A DNA stretch of 57,255 bases, from the NCBI RefSeq assembly GCF_018919145.1, contig NZ_JAHLQJ010000026.1:1-57255 (forward strand), read 5' to 3'. Source of the DNA: Paenibacillus brevis (GTDB taxonomy: Bacteria > Bacillota > Bacilli > Paenibacillales > Paenibacillaceae). Both the position numbers and the translations under genes were made by a program. Under the pieces are notes generated by a model, which saw only the letters and a program-made list of their open reading frames with translations, searched no databases and was not told where the DNA came from. This document shows positions 34,075 to 42,011 of this stretch, piece by piece (the first letter of the stretch is position 1; each line of letters starts with the position of its first letter).

Positions 34075-35007
34075 TTAATAAACCTGCTCTTTATAGAAGA
34101 AGCCGAAGGAGAGCTCTCGCTCAGGGTCTTGAACCCGGCGAATCTCGTCCATCCACGCCTCATTAAATTCATAGTCTTCAGGATTTTCAATATAGGTATC
34201 AATAGCTTGACGGTATGCCTGAATAACTGTCTTGTTATAGCTCATCGGCTTCATTAAAGTTTCAATCTTAAAGCTGTCGAGTCCGGCTGCCAGCAATACA
34301 TGCAAATCCTCAAGAATGCATAAATCATCTGAGCTCATAATATGCGTACCATTCTCATCTTCATAGATCGGATACTTTTCATTGGGGCGTTCAGCTTCGA
34401 TCAGGAACAACCCCCGCTTTGAACTGAGGTCGCTTCCGGAAACGGGCCGCCCCTGATGGGTCATATAGCTTTTGACCAGACGGCGCTTCGAGTGATAAAT
34501 ATTCGTCATGCCATGCACCTGCACCTCCGACTCAATGCGAAGTGACGGCTTCATTTCCGTAATTTCATCCATATTCAGCTCACGGGCAAGCACAACCCTG
34601 CTCGCTCCTCTGTCACCCCAATAATTAGCGGTTGAATAATTCGTCGAGGTCATCTCGGCGTTCCAATGGAGCGGCAGTTGGGGAGCTATCTCTTTGACAA
34701 GTCTAAGAACGGCAGGATCACCAAATTGAATCCCGTCTACCCCAGCGTCTGCCAGATGAAGAATATAAGTCTTAAGCTCCTCCAATTGCTCATTATGAAA
34801 AAGCTTGCTTATACTTACGTATATTTTCGCATTGTGCTGACGCCCATAGGCAACAGCTTCCCGAATGTCTTCGATCGAAAAATCACCGGGCAAACGCATC
34901 GCGTATTCTACATTACCAATCAATACAGCATTCGCTCCTGCTTCCAGGTATGCGCTGATTTCTTCCAGCGAACCTGCCGGTACCAGAAGCTCAGGTTTCT
35001 TGCACAT
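34075..35007 (-). CDS. trhP1: U32-family tRNA hydroxylation protein TrhP1-like (YrrN)
   Basis: 310 aa, same family as the next gene. N-terminal KPELLVPAGSLEEISAYLEAGANAVLIGN. The region that holds cysteines in TrhP2 reads VQVHGMTNIYHSKRRLVKSYM, with no cysteine, which is the expected difference between YrrN and YrrO types. It has no C-terminal barrel. In Bacillus yrrM (TrmR, which methylates the hydroxyuridine) lies between mltG and yrrN; here only 25 bp separates them, so trmR is missing from this locus. AGGTGAAC precedes the ATG. Confidence 0.9.
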   Translation of the reverse strand: MCKKPELLVPAGSLEEISAYLEAGANAVLIGNVEYAMRLPGDFSIEDIREAVAYGRQHNAKIYVSISKLFHNEQLEELKTYILHLADAGVDGIQFGDPAVLRLVKEIAPQLPLHWNAEMTSTNYSTANYWGDRGASRVVLARELNMDEITEMKPSLRIESEVQVHGMTNIYHSKRRLVKSYMTHQGRPVSGSDLSSKRGLFLIEAERPNEKYPIYEDENGTHIMSSDDLCILEDLHVLLAAGLDSFKIETLMKPMSYNKTVIQAYRQAIDTYIENPEDYEFNEAWMDEIRRVQDPERELSFGFFYKEQVY

Positions 35008-35032
35008 TGCTTGTTCACCTCAATTAATTAGC

Positions 35033-36076
35033 CTAATTCTTGCTAGTCTCGATGTTTTTCAAATGCTCTTTATACGTCTTGGCAAACAGATGCTCCCCGC
35101 TGCCGTCCTTTTTGGTTACATAGAACAAATACTCGGAGGCTTCCGGTTCCAACGCGGCTTCAATGGACTTCAAGCTTGGCGCAGCAATTGGACCGGGCGG
35201 CAACCCGGCGTACAGATAAGTATTATATGGACTGTCTACACTGCGCAGATCCGAGTTAAGCAACCGTTCCTTGGGCTTGTCGAGCAGGTACTGAACCGTT
35301 GCATCGATTTCCAGCTTCATATCCTTTTCCAAGCGATTGTAGATTACGCCGGCCACGGTTCTTCGTTCAGAATCCGCAACTACCTCACGCTCGATCAGCG
35401 AGGCCATCGTCATAAGCTCATTCAAAGAAAGGCCGGTCTTCGACAGCTTCGCTTCGAAATCATCAATTCCGTCAAGCCGTTTGGCCGTCTCTTCTAACAT
35501 CCGGTTAACAATATCAGCCTCTGTACTCCCCTTCTTCAGCTCATACGTTTCGGGAAAAAGATAACCCTCCAGACGGTATTTCAGAGCATCTTCACTCGGC
35601 AAATCACTTAACAAAGGAGATGTCAGCCCATTTCCTTGCTTCACTAACTCTAAAAATATCTCTTTATCCGCGATCCCCTGTTCCGCAAGCTTGTCCGCCA
35701 TCTGCATAACGGTATAGCCTTCCGGAATTGTAAAGCGAATCATCTCTGCCTTTACAACATCGCCTGAATTGAGTTTGGAGATAATCTCGTCATAAGTCAC
35801 GCCTGGCTTCAAATCATAGATGCCCGCCTGAAACCGGCTGCCTTCAGATTTCCATTTCAGATAAGACACAAAGAAAAATGAATTTTTGATAAGGCCATTC
35901 TCTTCCAACAGATCTGCGATGGCGTTCGTCCCGGTTCCAGGCTCAATCGTAATTCGCACATCCTGCTCAGCAGAGTCAACCGGCTGCATCCCTGAATATA
36001 CATACCATCCGCCTGCGGCGGCACCAAGAATCAGGATCAGAAACAGAATCCCGAACCATTTCAATACCTTCCTCAA
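35033..36076 (-). CDS. mltG: Endolytic murein transglycosylase MltG
   Basis: About 347 aa from TTG 36076 (AAAGGGG upstream). One N-terminal membrane helix (KWFGILFLILILGAAAGGWYV) is followed by a LysM-like subdomain and the YceG catalytic domain with LIEREV (catalytic Glu), RRTVAGVIYNRL and SPYNTYLYAGLPPGPIAAPS. It cuts nascent glycan strands and so sets glycan chain length. Conserved neighbour of ruvX, DUF1292 and U32 genes in Bacilli. The frame is open 24 codons further upstream but the Shine-Dalgarno supports the TTG. Confidence 0.93.
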   Translation of the reverse strand: MRKVLKWFGILFLILILGAAAGGWYVYSGMQPVDSAEQDVRITIEPGTGTNAIADLLEENGLIKNSFFFVSYLKWKSEGSRFQAGIYDLKPGVTYDEIISKLNSGDVVKAEMIRFTIPEGYTVMQMADKLAEQGIADKEIFLELVKQGNGLTSPLLSDLPSEDALKYRLEGYLFPETYELKKGSTEADIVNRMLEETAKRLDGIDDFEAKLSKTGLSLNELMTMASLIEREVVADSERRTVAGVIYNRLEKDMKLEIDATVQYLLDKPKERLLNSDLRSVDSPYNTYLYAGLPPGPIAAPSLKSIEAALEPEASEYLFYVTKKDGSGEHLFAKTYKEHLKNIETSKN

Positions 36077-36160
36077 CAGATCAACCCCTTTACAGCCAAA
36101 AAGAGCGGTTCTCCCGCCCTTCCCAGTCCGATCTATGATATCACACATTCCAGACCCGGT

Positions 36161-36463
36161 CTATTCCGGGAACGTTAATTCATCATACAGTTCCGCCACA
36201 TTTTCCCACTCTTCATCGTCATCAATGGTAACGAGTTCAAGTCCTCCATCCGGCAGTACAACAATCTTCAGAAGCTCAGGCTCATCCTCTTCACGGCCTT
36301 CATCATTCCGCAGAACGGCATAAGAATTACCTGCAACGTCAAATTCCTTCTCCACGGAATAGTAGGAAGCCTTACCTGTCTCATCCTGCAATTCAACGAT
36401 TTCACCGAACGCATCAGTGACACGGGTAGTCCATACAACTTGATCCGCCCGATACTCAGTCAT
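36161..36463 (-). CDS. DUF1292 protein, second paralogue
   Basis: 100 aa, acidic, DUF1292 family (FGEIVELQDETGKASYYSVEKEF, AVLRNDEG, VTIDDDEEWENVAELYDEL). Function unknown. ATG 36463 after GAGGACG overlaps the stop of the preceding DUF1292 gene by 8 bp. The two share the C-terminal pattern D-x-E-E-W-E-x-V, so this looks like a tandem duplication. Bacillus has one such gene (yrzB) in this position. Confidence 0.8.
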   Translation of the reverse strand: MTEYRADQVVWTTRVTDAFGEIVELQDETGKASYYSVEKEFDVAGNSYAVLRNDEGREEDEPELLKIVVLPDGGLELVTIDDDEEWENVAELYDELTFPE

Positions 36464-36776
36464 GATCGTCCTCGCTTCCGTCGAACTCGTCAATGAGGGT
36501 GTTGAACGTCTCTTCAACAATTTCCCACTCCTCATCGCTCTCTATCGTATACAGCTTCAGGTCATCTCCGTCTTCTTCGTAACGGAATGCGTATACTTCT
36601 TCGCTCTCTTCATCTTCCTGTTCAGTTGAATCCAAAGGAACGACCATCATATACTTGGCATCCGAACCGTCGACTTCGAATTTCATAATCACTTCGAATT
36701 CTTCTTCATTCCCCTCATCATCAGGGATGTAAATAATTTCCGGTTCTTCTTCATTGCCGATACGATCTTTAGACAT
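36456..36776 (-). CDS. yrzB: DUF1292 protein (YrzB-like)
   Basis: 106 aa, strongly acidic. Pattern EPEIIYIPDDEGNEEEFEVIMKF, followed by EVYAFRYEEDGDDLKLYTIESDEEWEIVEETFNTL. It is the conserved small protein between ruvX and mltG in Firmicutes; its molecular role is not established. It starts 12 bp after the ruvX stop. Confidence 0.85.
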   Translation of the reverse strand: MSKDRIGNEEEPEIIYIPDDEGNEEEFEVIMKFEVDGSDAKYMMVVPLDSTEQEDEESEEVYAFRYEEDGDDLKLYTIESDEEWEIVEETFNTLIDEFDGSEDDHD

Positions 36777-36788
36777 GTGCGATCACCC

Positions 36789-37205
36789 TCACCTTTGACT
36801 CTTAGAGTCCAAATAATTTTGCAAAATCAGACTTGCGGCCATCTTATCAACGACCCCTTTGCGCTTTTTCCTGCTGACATCCGCCTCGATCAGCGTGCGA
36901 TGGGCAGATACCGTAGTTAAACGCTCATCCCATAAATGAACGGGAAGCTGGAGCAAGGCTCTCAGTTCCTCGGCAAAGGCTATGCATAATTCCCCGCGGG
37001 GGCCGATGGTACCGTTCATATTCTTCGGAAGTCCAACCACAACCTCCTCGATATGATGCTCCCGCACCAGGGCTGCGATCCGATCAAGCTCGGTTCCCTC
37101 TTTGCGTCGCTCAATAACCTCCAGGCCTTGAGCGGTCCAGCCGAAAGCATCGCTGACAGCTGCTCCGATTCGCCGATCCCCGTAATCCAATCCTAAAATT
37201 TTCAT
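36789..37205 (-). CDS. ruvX: RuvX/YqgF-family nuclease (putative Holliday junction resolvase)
   Basis: 138 aa, RNase H-like fold. The first catalytic Asp is in KILGLDYGDRRIGAAVSD, then VVGLPKNMNGTIGPR, LWDERLTTVSAHRTL and the final acidic region DKMAASLILQNYLD. Family members process Holliday junctions and, in some bacteria, pre-16S rRNA. TTAGGAGA precedes the ATG. It lies 8 bp downstream of ireB, in the usual operon. Confidence 0.92.
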   Translation of the reverse strand: MKILGLDYGDRRIGAAVSDAFGWTAQGLEVIERRKEGTELDRIAALVREHHIEEVVVGLPKNMNGTIGPRGELCIAFAEELRALLQLPVHLWDERLTTVSAHRTLIEADVSRKKRKGVVDKMAASLILQNYLDSKSQR

Positions 37206-37213
37206 GAAATCTC

Positions 37214-37474
37214 CTAACGATGTCCGGCAAGATAATATCTGACCAATTCCTCGATCAGCTCGTCGCGCTCCTTCTTCCGAACCAAACTCCGGGCATTATT
37301 ATGCCGGGGAATGTAGGCCGGATCTCCGGACAACAGATACCCAACGATTTGATTAATCGGGTTGTAGTCCTTCTGTTTAAGCGCTTCGTATACCGCAAGC
37401 AGGATTTCCTCCGAAGAAGCCTCCTGCTCGTCGCCTGTGACATTAAACTTGACGGTTTTATCCATGGAGTCCAC
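37214..37474 (-). CDS. IreB-family protein (YrzL)
   Basis: 86 aa. Typical sequence KTVKFNVTGDEQEASSEEILLAVYEALKQKDYNPINQIVGYLLSGDPAYIPRHNNARSLVRK. In Enterococcus, IreB is a substrate of the Ser/Thr kinase IreK and modulates cell-wall stress resistance; the N-terminal threonine region is retained here (KTVKF). Start GTG 37474 after GAGGTG. A family II repeat lies upstream, between alaS and this gene. Confidence 0.9.
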   Translation of the reverse strand: MDSMDKTVKFNVTGDEQEASSEEILLAVYEALKQKDYNPINQIVGYLLSGDPAYIPRHNNARSLVRKKERDELIEELVRYYLAGHR

Positions 37475-37567
37475 GATAACACCTCGTTTCTTCAGACTGC
37501 GGCCTGCACTATTGCCTAGTTGAGTCTAATTCTACCTTTACTATATCACATCATAGGCCTCATAAGG

Positions 37568-37737
37568 AAATATCCGGTTTTATAAGTTGGATAATGATTC
37601 TAAGTTCCGCAGGCAACGTGTGAAGTGTGCTTACAATCGCTGTTGTTTGCGGATTTCTTGATTGAACTAAGCCATTTAACACTCCACACTTATGCCTAAT
37701 ATACGTATTATCAGTCCAACTTATAGACGGATATAAT
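37568..37737. repeat. About 170-bp unit with inverted ends surrounding family II copy 3
   Basis: Left ATATCCGGTTTTATAAGTTG and right (reverse complement) ATATCCGTCTATAAGTTGGA flank the family II repeat. The ends match over about 20 positions with a two-base gap. A related solo sequence, TATACAAGTTGGACTGATGC, occurs near 8089. This suggests a small MITE-like unit inserted between alaS and ireB. Confidence 0.5.
37611..37675 (+). repeat. Dispersed repeat family II, copy 3
   Basis: AGGCAACGTGTGAAGTGTGC, TTACAATCGCTGTTGTTTGC, then GGATTTCTTGATTGAAC and TAAGCCAT. It has the same orientation relative to the downstream gene (ireB) as copy 1 has to the alcohol dehydrogenase gene. Confidence 0.8.
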
Positions 37738-37752
37738 CACATAGCTAATTGC

Positions 37753-40371
37753 TTAGCCAGCAATTAGCTTAGCCGGCAGCTTCAAGGCTTCCTCCAGCTT
37801 GGAAATATCCTTCCCCCCGGCTTGAGCCATATCTGGCCGGCCGCCGCCGCCGCCGCCGCAGACAGCTGCTACTTCCTTCACCAGCTTGCCCGCATGCAGC
37901 CCGCGCTTCACTTCCTCTTGCGGCACCACAACGACAAAGCTAACTTTGTCTTCTACGCTTGCACCAAGCACAAGAACCGTATCCGGGAGCTTAACCTTCA
38001 GCTCGTCGGCCAGACCGCGCAATGCATCCATGCTGCTTGCCTGAACCTGAACCGACAGCAGCTTGGTATTTCCAACTTCAATCACGCGGTCTGTCAATTC
38101 CCCGGCTTCAATTGCGCTCAGCTTACTCTGCAGAGACTCGTTCTCACGTGCAAGCTCTTTAAGCTGTGAATGCAATGCTTCAATACGTTTCGGCACATCA
38201 GATACATTGGATTTAAGCAATGCAGCCGATTGCTTCAACAGTTCAAGCTGGCCATCCATGAACAGATAAGCGCCTCGGCCCGTTACTGCTTCGATCCGGC
38301 GAACACCGGAGCCGATGCCGCTCTCGCTTACCAGCTTGAACAGGCCGATTTCGGCTGTATTGCTCACATGGCAGCCACCGCAAAGCTCCAGGCTATAAGA
38401 CCCGACTTGCACAACACGAACGATATCGCCGTACTTTTCGCCGAACAGAGCCATAGCTCCCATCGCCTTCGCCTCATCAATCGGCTTCAATTCAATCTTG
38501 ACATCGAGCGCCTTCCAAATCTGTTCATTCACTCGGTGCTCAATCGTCGCCAATTCCTCAGCACTAATGCTGCCCAAATGCGAAAAGTCAAAGCGCAGAC
38601 GATCAGCTTCCACCAAGGAGCCCGCCTGATTGACATGCTCGCCCAGTGTCTCCTTAAGCGCCTTATGCAGAAGGTGGGTCGCTGTATGATTCTTCACCAC
38701 ACCGCCGCGAAGCTCACGGTTTACCTCGGCATTCACGCTAGAGCCGCTGCGAAGCTCGCCAACCGTAACCGTAACCTGATGCACGTGCTGACCATGCGGA
38801 GCCTTGAACAAGCCTTGAACCTCCGCCGCTCCCATTTCTCCTTGAAGCGTTCCTTTATCGCTGACCTGACCGCCACTCTCTGCATAGAACGGAGTTTTCG
38901 ACAGGATCACCTGGCCGCTCTGGCCGGCTGACAGAACATCTACGAACTGATCATCCGCAATCAAGGCTATAATCTCGGAGCGAACTTCAAGCTCATTATA
39001 TCCAATGAATTCTGTTTTAGTCGTAAAGTCGGACAAGACCCCTCCCTGCACCTTCATACTGCCGCTTTCATGCCGGGCCGCACGAGCGCGCTCGCGCTGT
39101 TCTTCCATTGCCGCTTCGAACCCTTCCCGGTCAACACCGAGTCCATGTTCAGCCGCGAAATCTTCTGTCAGATCAAGCGGGAAACCATACGTATCGTACA
39201 ACTTAAAGGCATCCGCGCCACCGATCCATGTTTTCCCTGCCGCTTTAGCTTCAGCGCTCATCTCAGCAAGAATGGCGAGGCCATCGCTCAGCGTCTCATG
39301 AAAACGCTCCTCTTCCGAGGAAATAACCTTCTCAATGAACTCACGCTTTGTAACGACATCCGGATAGTATCCACCCATAATATCGCCTACCGTCTCCACC
39401 AGCTGGTACATGAACGGCTTATCCAATCCGATCAGCTTGCCGTAGCGCACCGCACGGCGGAGCAGACGCCGGATCACATAGCCTCTTCCTTCATTCGACG
39501 GGAGAACACCGTCAGAAACAGCGAAGGCAACCGTACGAATATGGTCGGCAATAACCTTCAGCGCGACATCGCTTTCTTCCTTTTCACCGTAAGTTACCTT
39601 GGCAAGGGCAGCGCTCTTCTGAATGATCGGCTGGAACAAATCGGTGTCAAAGTTGGAATTCACATCCTGCAGGACGGAAGCAAATCGTTCAAGACCTGCA
39701 CCGGTATCGATATTTTTATTCGGCAATGGCGTAAAGCTGCCGTCTTTATTGTGATTAAATTGGGTGAACACCAGATTCCATATCTCAAGGAATCGTTCGT
39801 TTTCCCCGCCCGGGAAGCATTCCGGATCACTAAGATCCCCATAGGCCTCTCCACGGTCGTAGAATATTTCAGAACATGGTCCGCACGGACCTTCACCGAT
39901 ATCCCAGAAATTTTCTTGCAGCTTAATAATCCGTTCAGCCGGGAGTCCAACGACCTCGTTCCACAGCTTGAATGCTTCCTCATCCTCAGGATAGACAGTT
40001 ACAGACAACCGATCCGGGTCAAGCCCAATCCACTCTTTGCCCGTTAAAAATTCCCATGCCCAGGTAATGGCCTCCGCCTTGAAGTAATCCCCGAACGAGA
40101 AGTTCCCCAGCATTTCAAAAAAGGTATGGTGACGACGCGTCTTGCCGACATTCTCAATATCGGTGGTACGAATACATTTTTGCGAGTTGGTCAGACGCGG
40201 ATTGTCAGGCTTGACCCGTCCGTCAAAGTATGGCTTGAGCGGCGCCATGCCGGCACTAATCCAGAGCAGCGACGGATCATTATGGGGAACGAGCGAGGCG
40301 CTGGGCTCCACCTTATGTCCCTTTTCTTCAAAAAATTGCAGCCATTTAGAGCGGATTTCACTTGCTTTCAT
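37753..40371 (-). CDS. alaS: Alanyl-tRNA synthetase
   Basis: 872 aa, full length. The class II catalytic domain (about 1-440) has NDPSLLWISAGMAPLKPYF, EMLGNFSFGDYFK and GPCGPCSEIFYDRG. The editing domain has HTATHLLHKAL and the downstream CGGCHVSNTAE zinc/editing motif. The C-terminal C-Ala domain ends with the Gly-rich GGGGGGRPDMAQAGG. Charges tRNA-Ala and edits Ser/Gly. Regulated by a T-box leader upstream. It leads the ireB-ruvX-mltG gene string but is separated from ireB by 278 bp of repeats. Confidence 0.97.
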   Translation of the reverse strand: MKASEIRSKWLQFFEEKGHKVEPSASLVPHNDPSLLWISAGMAPLKPYFDGRVKPDNPRLTNSQKCIRTTDIENVGKTRRHHTFFEMLGNFSFGDYFKAEAITWAWEFLTGKEWIGLDPDRLSVTVYPEDEEAFKLWNEVVGLPAERIIKLQENFWDIGEGPCGPCSEIFYDRGEAYGDLSDPECFPGGENERFLEIWNLVFTQFNHNKDGSFTPLPNKNIDTGAGLERFASVLQDVNSNFDTDLFQPIIQKSAALAKVTYGEKEESDVALKVIADHIRTVAFAVSDGVLPSNEGRGYVIRRLLRRAVRYGKLIGLDKPFMYQLVETVGDIMGGYYPDVVTKREFIEKVISSEEERFHETLSDGLAILAEMSAEAKAAGKTWIGGADAFKLYDTYGFPLDLTEDFAAEHGLGVDREGFEAAMEEQRERARAARHESGSMKVQGGVLSDFTTKTEFIGYNELEVRSEIIALIADDQFVDVLSAGQSGQVILSKTPFYAESGGQVSDKGTLQGEMGAAEVQGLFKAPHGQHVHQVTVTVGELRSGSSVNAEVNRELRGGVVKNHTATHLLHKALKETLGEHVNQAGSLVEADRLRFDFSHLGSISAEELATIEHRVNEQIWKALDVKIELKPIDEAKAMGAMALFGEKYGDIVRVVQVGSYSLELCGGCHVSNTAEIGLFKLVSESGIGSGVRRIEAVTGRGAYLFMDGQLELLKQSAALLKSNVSDVPKRIEALHSQLKELARENESLQSKLSAIEAGELTDRVIEVGNTKLLSVQVQASSMDALRGLADELKVKLPDTVLVLGASVEDKVSFVVVVPQEEVKRGLHAGKLVKEVAAVCGGGGGGRPDMAQAGGKDISKLEEALKLPAKLIAG

Positions 40372-40377
40372 CTATAA

Positions 40378-40728
40378 CATCCTCCTGTACCATGGAATAT
40401 GAAGCGAAATGGTGCCAAACAGAAAAAACGCCCCTGAATATCAGGGACGATTGTCTCGCGGTACCACCCTGGTTATCGCTTCTGAAATAGAACATCGCAG
40501 AAGGCGATCGCCTTGTACGGTCCGATAACGGGCACCAGCCGGTGAATTTTTAACTCACACTCGGAAAACAGCATTTCTGTCCGGCGAGGTTCGGGTTCTT
40601 TCAGCCATTCCCCGTGTATCTATTGCGCCAGTAAAATACTTATTGCAACGGGGAAGGAACACCTTCTCTGGGAAAATCGGGCGGACATACTTTTTTTCGT
40701 CAACGTTTTTATCAACATGTAGACATAT
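40378..40728 (-). promoter_or_regulatory. T-box leader of alaS
   Basis: The minus strand carries the conserved T-box AGGGTGGTACCGCG (40457-40470), followed by the terminator stem CGTCCCTG/CAGGGGCG and UUUUUU (40423-40449). The leader is about 350 nt. Uncharged tRNA-Ala would stabilise the antiterminator. A GCC and a GCU triplet both occur in the 3' side of stem I (around 40560-40620); I could not decide which is the specifier by eye. Confidence 0.93.
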
Positions 40729-40734
40729 AAATTT

Positions 40735-40763
40735 AGTATATAAGCGGACCTCTCTGCTGTCAA
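40735..40763 (-). promoter_or_regulatory. Sigma-A promoter of the alaS T-box leader
   Basis: TTGACA (40758-40763), exactly 17 nt, TATACT (40735-40740) on the minus strand. It is the strongest promoter I see in the window. It lies between the YrrI-like gene stop and the T-box. Confidence 0.85.
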
Positions 40764-40809
40764 TCTGCTTTGCAGTGCTTGCTTTACAGTGCTTTAAATT
40801 TTGGCACAG

Positions 40810-41877
40810 CTAAGCTGTTTTCCTGCGAATGTAGTAGGCGTAGAAATGCTGGATCACCACTTTGCATACGGCGAAGAAAGGGACTGCCAATACCAGGCCA
40901 ATGATCCCGCCGATCTCCCCTCCGACAAGCAGAGCGAAAATAATAAACATCGGGTGCAAATGCAAGGTTCTGCCTACGACTTGAGGTGAAATAATATTGC
41001 TCTCAACCGTCTGGCAAATCATGTTGACGAGCAGCACCAGCAGTACCATTTTCCACGAGATTGTGGTTGCCATCAGCATGGCGGGTGCAGCTCCCAGGAA
41101 CGGCCCCACATAGGGAATGATGTTGCAGACGGCAACAATACCGGCGAGCAGCAGGGCAAAGGGCATTCCGATGATCATATATCCAATATAGGCAAGCACG
41201 CCAATGATCACGCAGACCAGCAACTGACCACGGATATAATTGCCCAGCGCCTCGTCAATATTCTTGAGCAAAGTTACAATGGACTTTCTGCGCGATTTCG
41301 GGAGGATACGTAAAATCATGCGTTCTATCGACTCGAAATCCTTCAGCATGTAAAAAATTAAGAACGGTACGATAAAAGCGTTAAATACAACGCCAAGCGT
41401 GGTTCCCAGATTATCCAGAAAGCCCGAGATGGAAGCCGCAAGCCGATGCTCGAGCTGAAAAAACCAATTATTCATGCCCATTCGAATACTCCCCGGAAAA
41501 ATCCCCTCATCCCAGCGATTCATGAGCTGCTGCGTCTGAAACGTGATCTGGGGCAAATGCTCGCCAAGCTCCTCCACCTGCTCAATGAACATCGGAATGA
41601 CATTCATTAGAATGACGGCCAGGCTGGTCAGGAATACCGCATAGATCAGCAGCACCGCCACTGTCCTTGGAACCTTCCGGCTGCCTAGCATGCGAACAAT
41701 GGGATTCAAGACATAGGAGATGATCATCGCGACAATAAATGGGGCGAAGATCGTGCTTAGAAACCGGTAGACCACTGCAAATAACGGGCGCAGCAGCCAA
41801 ATGAAATACAAGATGACCAAACCAAGAAGCAGCCATACTCCGTAACGAAAAGCTTTACTTTTCATCAATTGCTCCAT
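40810..41877 (-). CDS. AI-2E family permease (YrrI-like)
   Basis: About 355 aa with seven to eight membrane helices. N-terminal FRYGVWLLLGLVILYFIWLL, central amphipathic region SIERMILRILPKSRRKSIVTLLKNIDEALGNYIRGQLLV and the family motif PFALLLAGIVAVCNIIPYVGPFLGAAPAM. The AI-2E/YrrI family includes Na+/H+ antiporters and an AI-2 exporter (TqsA); the substrate here is open. In Bacillus, yrrI also precedes alaS. I chose ATG 41877; ATG 41865 with GGAG upstream is a close alternative. Confidence 0.88.
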   Translation of the reverse strand: MEQLMKSKAFRYGVWLLLGLVILYFIWLLRPLFAVVYRFLSTIFAPFIVAMIISYVLNPIVRMLGSRKVPRTVAVLLIYAVFLTSLAVILMNVIPMFIEQVEELGEHLPQITFQTQQLMNRWDEGIFPGSIRMGMNNWFFQLEHRLAASISGFLDNLGTTLGVVFNAFIVPFLIFYMLKDFESIERMILRILPKSRRKSIVTLLKNIDEALGNYIRGQLLVCVIIGVLAYIGYMIIGMPFALLLAGIVAVCNIIPYVGPFLGAAPAMLMATTISWKMVLLVLLVNMICQTVESNIISPQVVGRTLHLHPMFIIFALLVGGEIGGIIGLVLAVPFFAVCKVVIQHFYAYYIRRKTA

Positions 41878-41941
41878 CCTTGTGTCCCCCTTCCGCACCT
41901 CGGAGTCGGACCAGCTATGATGAAAGTATATGCCCTTCCGG

Positions 41942-42004
41942 AAAAAAATAATCGCCGTCCGCAAATCCGTATATCACGGAGATGCAGCACGGCGACTATT
42001 TTTT
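41942..42004 (-). terminator. Terminator of the mannitol operon
   Basis: CGCCGT (41953-41958) pairs with ACGGCG (41989-41994), with CCGT/ACGG pairing inside. A-rich on the left gives UUUUUUU on minus. T-rich on the right could serve plus as well. Confidence 0.75.
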
Positions 42005-42011
42005 GTCCTAA

